Positions 59,829-64,000 of a stretch of 64,000 nt of DNA are shown piece after piece. The notes under the pieces were generated by a model that did no database searches, was not told the DNA's origin, and saw only the letters and a list, made by a program, of their open reading frames with translations. Where the stretch lies: positions 90,874-154,873 of the forward strand of contig BAIF02000111.1 of assembly GCA_000509105.1 (NCBI GenBank). The letters run 5' to 3'. Both the position numbers and the translations under genes were made by a program. The first letter of the stretch is position 1; the number at the start of each line of letters is the position of its first letter. The stretch comes from Clostridiales bacterium VE202-21 (GTDB lineage: Bacteria; Bacillota; Clostridia; Lachnospirales; Lachnospiraceae).

Positions 59829-60515
59829 CTAGTAATTGTGTGCCTGACGTTCAAAGTAAGCCTTTGGATACTGGCAGACCGGGCATACTTCCGGTGCGTC
59901 GGCCCCTTCGTGTATATAACCGCAGTTTCTGCACTTCCACCCAAGCGGCGCTTCCCCGGCAAATGTCTTATTCGCCTTATAGTTCTCCAGAAGACGCAGA
60001 TACCGCTTTTCATGCTGTGCTTCGACCTTCGCTACAAGCTCAAATTTAGCCGCTATCTCATCGTACCCCTCCGCTTTAGCTTCCTCTGCCATCCGTTTGT
60101 ACATCTGGGTCCACTCTTCGTTCTCGCCTGCAGCCGCATCCACCAGATTCTGCTCCACATCGTTGATCCCATGGAATGCACGGAACCACATCTTTGCATG
60201 CTCACGCTCCTGCTCCGCTGTCTCCAGGAAAATGGCTGCCATCTGTTCCAGTCCGTTTTCCTTCGCCACATCCGCCCAATATGTATACTTATTTCTCGCC
60301 ATAGATTCCCCGGCAAAAGCTTCCATCAGATTTTTTTCTGTCTTAGAGCCCGGCGCCGGCTTTCCTGCTGCACCAGCTGGTTTCGGTGCTTTTGCCGGCG
60401 CTTCCTCTTTCAGTTCCTGAAACCTGTCTGCCGGTACCTTACAGATCGGACACTCTTTTGGCGGATTTTCTCCCTCATGAATATATCCGCATACACTGCA
60501 TTTCCATTTTTTCAT
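59829..60515 (-). CDS. Rubrerythrin with rubredoxin domains at both ends
   Basis: 228 residues from MKKWKCSVCGYIHEGENPP, an ATG with AAGGAG 11 bases upstream. An N-terminal rubredoxin-like site (CSVCGYI...CPICKVPADRF), a Pro/Ala linker, then a diiron four-helix bundle (AGESMARNKYTYWA, LETAEQEREHAKMWF, KVEAQHEKRYLRLL), and a C-terminal rubredoxin site (CRNCGYIHEGADAPEVCPVC). It reduces peroxide in anaerobes. The same frame continues upstream into the hydrogenase without a stop, so it may also be made as a fusion. Confidence 0.85.
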   Translation of the reverse strand: MKKWKCSVCGYIHEGENPPKECPICKVPADRFQELKEEAPAKAPKPAGAAGKPAPGSKTEKNLMEAFAGESMARNKYTYWADVAKENGLEQMAAIFLETAEQEREHAKMWFRAFHGINDVEQNLVDAAAGENEEWTQMYKRMAEEAKAEGYDEIAAKFELVAKVEAQHEKRYLRLLENYKANKTFAGEAPLGWKCRNCGYIHEGADAPEVCPVCQYPKAYFERQAHNY

Positions 60516-61142
60516 AATACCTGTCTCCTTCTCAATTATGTTTTCTGTTTCTTCTATATATAATACCACTTTTTCCAGCTCCTGGGATTTCTGTTTGTCC
60601 GGATTCTTTTTTCCCTCCGGCCCTAGATCATTAGATCTGTCTCTATAAGTCGTATGAAGCATCTTCTCTGCCAAACCACTTAACGGAGACTTATAAAATT
60701 CTCTGTAAAGTTTAGTGATTTCGGGATTTTCATGGCTTAGCCTCAGCTTCATGTGTGCATCCCTTTCATATAGCGAAGAAATCCGTGCGTTTCTGATTTC
60801 ATCGCTCATTGGAATCTCCGTCTTTGGCTGGCCTCCCCCGCCGATACAGCCGCCGCGGCATGCCATTACTTCAACAAAATCATAATGGACGTCCCCATGT
60901 TTCCACTGTTCCAGAAATCTTCGCGCGTTCTCCGTACCATGGATCACTGCCAGCTTCAAATGAATACCGCTGATCTCCACATCCGCTTCTCTCACACCGT
61001 CCATTCCCCTCACGGGCTCGAGATTCAGGAAATCTTCCGGAGGATTTGTCCCGCTCACAAGATAATACGCCGTGCGGGCCGCTGCTTCCATGACTCCGCC
61101 AGTGTTCCCGAATATGACACCGGCACCGGAAGCCTCCCCCAT
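59829..61142 (-). CDS. [FeFe]-hydrogenase C-terminal half, in frame with rubrerythrin
   Basis: A 437-residue frame. Residues 1-180 are the C-terminal half of an [FeFe]-hydrogenase: SGAGVIFGNTGGVMEAAART and the H-cluster motif FVEVMACRGGCIGGGGQP. A final PLSGLAEKMLHTTYRDRS matches the usual end. About 30 AT-rich codons follow, then the rubrerythrin. The N-terminal half is at 61181-61981 in another frame; a missing base in CGGAGG near 61187 explains the break. Either a hydrogenase-rubrerythrin fusion or two genes whose stop was lost. Confidence 0.7.
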   Translation of the reverse strand: MGEASGAGVIFGNTGGVMEAAARTAYYLVSGTNPPEDFLNLEPVRGMDGVREADVEISGIHLKLAVIHGTENARRFLEQWKHGDVHYDFVEVMACRGGCIGGGGQPKTEIPMSDEIRNARISSLYERDAHMKLRLSHENPEITKLYREFYKSPLSGLAEKMLHTTYRDRSNDLGPEGKKNPDKQKSQELEKVVLYIEETENIIEKETGIMKKWKCSVCGYIHEGENPPKECPICKVPADRFQELKEEAPAKAPKPAGAAGKPAPGSKTEKNLMEAFAGESMARNKYTYWADVAKENGLEQMAAIFLETAEQEREHAKMWFRAFHGINDVEQNLVDAAAGENEEWTQMYKRMAEEAKAEGYDEIAAKFELVAKVEAQHEKRYLRLLENYKANKTFAGEAPLGWKCRNCGYIHEGADAPEVCPVCQYPKAYFERQAHNY

Positions 61143-61180
61143 TAATTCATCGTATTCACTTGTCCCTACGCTGCTGAGAT

Positions 61181-61981
61181 CTAAGCCATCCTCCGCATCC
61201 AGCGAGCCAGTTCACGCGTTGTGATGACATGATCCATGTCACGGAGGTCTTCGTTGGAATAATAGTCGGCAGAATCCCGCATTTCCTCCCGGCGTATTTC
61301 AAATTTCTTCGCAGTACAGGGAGTAACGGCAACATTTACGATTTTATCTGGATCAATTCCCCTCTGCTCCGCAAAATAGGTCTTTATCGTAGGCCCCTGC
61401 ATTCCAATAGGGCTTTTTGACGTGGAGATATGCGGGAGCACCTCGGGATAAAATGTCTCAACAAACTTAACCCATCCCGGGCAGCAGCTTGTAAACTGGG
61501 GCAGTACCCCTTTACTGCCTGTAATTCTCTCCACCAGTTCTGAGGCTTCCTCCATAATGGTCAGATCCGCTGCAAAATTCGTATCCAGCACATAATCCGC
61601 ACCGAGTGCCCTGAGTGCAGCCACCATCCCTCCTTCCACAAAACTTCCGGGCAGCATTCCGAACTCTTCCCCAAGTCCGACCCTGACTGATGGTGATGTA
61701 CTGAATATAACAACCTTATCAGGATCTTTTATTGCCTTCCTGATTTCCCGATACTCGTACACTTCTGTGATTGAACCTGCCGGACAGACATTTGCACATT
61801 GTCCGCAATGTATGCAGATCGCCTTATCTCCAGTGCTCTCCAGTGAATAAAGTTTTCCTACCCCAATCTCCTCCTCACACACCCGCCTGCACTGACCACA
61901 TTTTATACACAGATCTTCCTGCCTCATTATGGAGGGGTTATCCTGATCAATTGGTATCCTGATTTTTGTATACTGATGCAT
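61181..61981 (-). CDS. [FeFe]-hydrogenase N-terminal half (frameshifted)
   Basis: About 266 residues from MHQYTKIRIPIDQDNPSIMR; the ATG at 61981 has AAGGAG. Two [4Fe-4S] sites (CIKCGQCRRVCEEE and CIHCGQCANVCPAG) lead to H-cluster motif 1 (PQFTSCCPGWVKF) and motif 2 (VTPCTAKKFEIRREE). It ends at TAG after WMRRMA. Adding one G in CGGAGG gives WMREDGLDLSSVGTSEYDEL and continues to 61142. A short monomeric, ferredoxin-linked cytoplasmic hydrogenase. Confidence 0.85.
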   Translation of the reverse strand: MHQYTKIRIPIDQDNPSIMRQEDLCIKCGQCRRVCEEEIGVGKLYSLESTGDKAICIHCGQCANVCPAGSITEVYEYREIRKAIKDPDKVVIFSTSPSVRVGLGEEFGMLPGSFVEGGMVAALRALGADYVLDTNFAADLTIMEEASELVERITGSKGVLPQFTSCCPGWVKFVETFYPEVLPHISTSKSPIGMQGPTIKTYFAEQRGIDPDKIVNVAVTPCTAKKFEIRREEMRDSADYYSNEDLRDMDHVITTRELARWMRRMA

Positions 61982-62170
61982 CGCAGCTCCTTTCTTTCCT
62001 CTCAATATTAATAATGATTACTATTATTATAATGTCATAATTTGGAAGGTTTGTCAAGAACTTTATGTTGTTTTTCGCGAAGTAATGCAATTTAATATGT
62101 TTATGGCACAATACTAAGGAATACTTATAAAATTCCAGTGAAGATTTATTAATTAAGCATAAAGTTTTAT

Positions 62171-62199
62171 TTGTACTATAGTTCAAACTATGGTACAAT
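62171..62199 (+). promoter_or_regulatory. POT transporter promoter with palindromic spacer
   Basis: TTGTAC (62171-62176), a 17-bp spacer and TACAAT (62194-62199). The spacer holds ATAGTTcaAACTAT, a perfect palindrome, likely a repressor site. The leader to 62326 (about 120 bases) carries a strong AAGGAGGAGG at 62222 with no start codon at the right distance, and a GCACTG-TTA-CAGTGC hairpin at 62279-62293. Confidence 0.55.
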
Positions 62200-62325
62200 C
62201 TCCTCGGAGTAAAATTATAACAAAGGAGGAGGTTTTTCTAGACAACAGAGGATATCTGGTATGTATTCTCATCAATTTGCACTGTTACAGTGCTCACTTT
62301 AAAAACTAATTGGAGGGTTTTTATT

Positions 62326-63687
62326 ATGGAAACAGCAAAAAAGAAGAAACCATTTGGCTTTTATGTATGCGCCTTAGGTTTCACATTCGAACGCTGCGCG
62401 TTCTACACCGTTAAGTACTTACTGGCAATCTGGATCGCCACGAATGCAGCGGGAGGCGGTCTTGGCTTAACAGATGCCCAGGCAACTGCAACTTCCGCCT
62501 TCTTTGTGGCAGCCACCTATATCACGCCTATCCTAGGAGGATACATTGCAGACTATTGGCTCAGCCCAAGAATCTGTGTCATTGCCGGAATGACCCTCAT
62601 GGGACTTGGATACCTATGTACCTGGCAGGCCCGTTCCATGACTCTTGTCTGGATCATGATCATACTTGTCGCTCTAGGTACCGGGTTATTTAAGGGAAAC
62701 CTCTCAGGCGTAAATGGTCTGTTATTTGAAGACAAGGATGATTTGAACAATGCATTTTCTATTCAGTATTCATTTGTAAATGTCGGTTCCTTCATCGGGA
62801 CAACCTTTATCGCCATCCTGCCGATCACAGGGCTTGTAGGCGTTAAAACAACTTTCAATACTGTTTTCCTGCTGTGCGCCATTTTTCTGTTCATCGATGC
62901 ACTCTGGTTCGCACTCAACCAGAAGTCTCTCGGTGATGCCGGTAAAAAGCCATTCAAGCATGATCAGAGAAAATTCATTGACAACAGCAAGAAAAAAGAA
63001 GAATCCAGCAAACCTCTTACAAAGGGTGACAAAAAAAGAATCCTGGCCATCATCCTTGTAACCGTTTTTTCTATTGTATTCTGGGTCGTATGGTATATGG
63101 CATACATGCCTGCTTACTTTTACTTCGGATGGGGCGAGGGGTCAGACTTCCTGAACCATGCAAACTGGTACATCGGAAGCTGGCAGGTTCCGACTTCATA
63201 CTTTGACTCACTGAACGCCCTGACATGTATCGTCCTTGGACCGGTGCTCGCGATCGTCTGGGCAAAACTCGCAAAACGTCCGCAAGGTGATATGAGTATG
63301 TTCAAGAAAACAGCACTGGGAATGATCTTAGTAGGATGCTCATTCGTAATCATGGTATTAGCTGATGTAATCAGAGGCGGAGGCCAGGCTGCACTGATCT
63401 GGATCGTATTCGTATCCCTGCTGATGTCAATTGGTGAGATGGTATTCTCCCCGCTCGGCAACTCTTTCATCACAATGTTTGCCCCGGCAAAAGTACTGGG
63501 ACTTCTGCTCGGCCTGTGGCCAATAGCAGTATTCTTCGCAACAACGATCTACCCGGCACTGTACGCATATCTGAAAACAGTTCCCTTCCAGATTGGATAT
63601 GGAGTCGTTGCAGGTGTCGTAATCATACTTGGAGCAATACTCTGGGCAATGAGCGGGAAACTGGATAAACTGGCGGAAGAACAATAA
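62326..63687 (+). CDS. POT/PTR family peptide transporter
   Basis: About 453 residues from METAKKKKPFGFYVCALGF; the ATG at 62326 has TTGGAGGG. MFS fold with about 12-14 helices. POT signatures: FTFERCAFYTVKYLL (the family's ExxER region) and PILGGYIADYWLSPR, with a late FSPLGNSFITMFAPAKVLGL. It is expected to import di- and tripeptides with protons. Single gene with its own terminator. Confidence 0.9.
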   Translation: METAKKKKPFGFYVCALGFTFERCAFYTVKYLLAIWIATNAAGGGLGLTDAQATATSAFFVAATYITPILGGYIADYWLSPRICVIAGMTLMGLGYLCTWQARSMTLVWIMIILVALGTGLFKGNLSGVNGLLFEDKDDLNNAFSIQYSFVNVGSFIGTTFIAILPITGLVGVKTTFNTVFLLCAIFLFIDALWFALNQKSLGDAGKKPFKHDQRKFIDNSKKKEESSKPLTKGDKKRILAIILVTVFSIVFWVVWYMAYMPAYFYFGWGEGSDFLNHANWYIGSWQVPTSYFDSLNALTCIVLGPVLAIVWAKLAKRPQGDMSMFKKTALGMILVGCSFVIMVLADVIRGGGQAALIWIVFVSLLMSIGEMVFSPLGNSFITMFAPAKVLGLLLGLWPIAVFFATTIYPALYAYLKTVPFQIGYGVVAGVVIILGAILWAMSGKLDKLAEEQ

Positions 63688-63697
63688 TGGCGAAATT

Positions 63698-63727
63698 GAG
63701 GCTGCATGTATTTGCAGTCTCTTTTTT
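63698..63727 (+). terminator. POT transporter terminator
   Basis: GAGGCTGCA and TGCAGTCTC (one G-U) around TGTATT, followed by six T residues (63722-63727). Confidence 0.85.
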
Positions 63728-63754
63728 CCGCAGCATCCCTCTCCCCATTCCGCA

Positions 63755-63836
63755 CAGGCTGGGCTTCATCCGGACGGAAGAAATGAAGGATCAGGTAGGA
63801 ATATGCAGTTTGGGATTCTGACGGGGGCTGCGTATG
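63755..63836. repeat. Solo tail of the palindromic element family
   Basis: GCACAGGCTGGGCTTCATCC (63755-63774) and GGACGGAAGAAAT follow the same order as the right end of element 3 (GCACAGGCTAGGCGCATCC at 28590-28608). GACGGGGGCTGCG follows at about 63822-63834. No complementary left arm is present, so it is a truncated copy. Confidence 0.6.
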
Positions 63837-63858
63837 GGACTGGATAAAATAAAAATAC

Positions 63859-64000
63859 CTATGCATTTAAATATACGCGCAGCCAGTCAAGATCCACCTC
63901 CCCCGCCAGGATTCTCCCGAAAGTGGGCTTTTCCGCCTTGATGCGCCAGCCGCTGGAACCGGACATAGGGATGGCTGGAGGCGTCTTGCAGGCTGTTAGG
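63859..64000 (-). CDS. C-terminal end of an unidentified protein (partial)
   Basis: The minus strand is open from the window edge for 46 codons to a TAG at 63859-63861. The end reads GRILAGEVDLDWLRVYLNA, which looks like real coding sequence rather than a shadow, but I cannot name the family. The start is outside the window. Confidence 0.4.
   Translation of the reverse strand, partial: LTACKTPPAIPMSGSSGWRIKAEKPTFGRILAGEVDLDWLRVYLNA

Noticed and set aside
62260..62301. 13-codon leader peptide before the POT transporter
   Set aside because: The ATG is about 28 bases from the strong ribosome site, and the peptide has no attenuator-like codon runs.

Overview
The window looks like chromosome of an anaerobic, endospore-forming Firmicute of the Lachnospiraceae type. 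The evidence is a small acid-soluble spore protein, the sporulation proteins YtfJ and YlbJ, a complete Rnf complex with its ApbE flavin transferase, a sodium-pumping decarboxylase, an [FeFe]-hydrogenase with rubrerythrin, and mid-GC coding with strong AGGAGG ribosome sites. No rRNA, tRNA, CRISPR array, phage or transposase gene was seen. Most genes lie on the minus strand.

Layout. 1-3.5 kb: the 5' part of a MerR regulator that continues into a membrane/permease-like region, then a MarR regulator with a cation-efflux transporter. 3.6-8.8 kb: a histidine operon hisZ-hisG-hisD-hisB-hisIE, whose last product carries an N-terminal HisF-like barrel with altered catalytic residues. 8.8-16.5 kb: recU, two pseudouridine synthases, a membrane protein, an SDR, YgiQ, a HAD phosphatase and an RsmF-type methyltransferase. 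17-31 kb: M23 peptidase, PepD, YlbJ (frameshifted), coaD-rsmD, SASP, recG, fakA/yloU, rpmB, ytfJ/ytfI. 31-40 kb: PBP and FtsW/SpoVE, U32 peptidase (frameshifted), zapA with a structured leader, ruvAB, and a NusG-II/Gx pair. 40-46 kb: apbE and rnfCDGEAB. 46-53.5 kb: an operon of an RpiR-type regulator, a flavoprotein, cmk, ispH and S1, then an aminopeptidase P. 54-59.4 kb: an OadA/OadB/biotin carrier/OadG/acyl-CoA carboxyltransferase cluster. 59.8-64 kb: hydrogenase and rubrerythrin, a POT peptide transporter, and the end of an unidentified gene.

The most unusual feature is a set of intergenic palindromic elements at 16.56-16.72, 16.85-17.20, 28.30-28.61, 28.84-29.13, 53.56-53.64 and 53.90-54.18 kb, plus a solo tail at 63.76-63.84 kb. 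The four large ones (about 285-345 bp) share one design: long, almost perfectly complementary outer arms enclosing two inner hairpins, i.e. a three-way junction or cloverleaf. Arm sequence differs between copies while pairing within each copy is kept. Most copies are followed by a related tail of the form GCATCCGGACGGAAG and then GACGGGGGCGGCGGATT. I do not recognise the family.

Four genes (ylbJ, ytfI, the U32 peptidase and the hydrogenase) are each broken by an apparent one-base frameshift, mostly at short homopolymers. This may reflect sequencing errors, so these calls need raw-read support before being treated as biology.

Energy metabolism forms one theme: Rnf couples ferredoxin oxidation to an ion gradient, ApbE flavinylates RnfG and RnfD, the decarboxylase contributes a sodium gradient, and the hydrogenase disposes of ferredoxin electrons.
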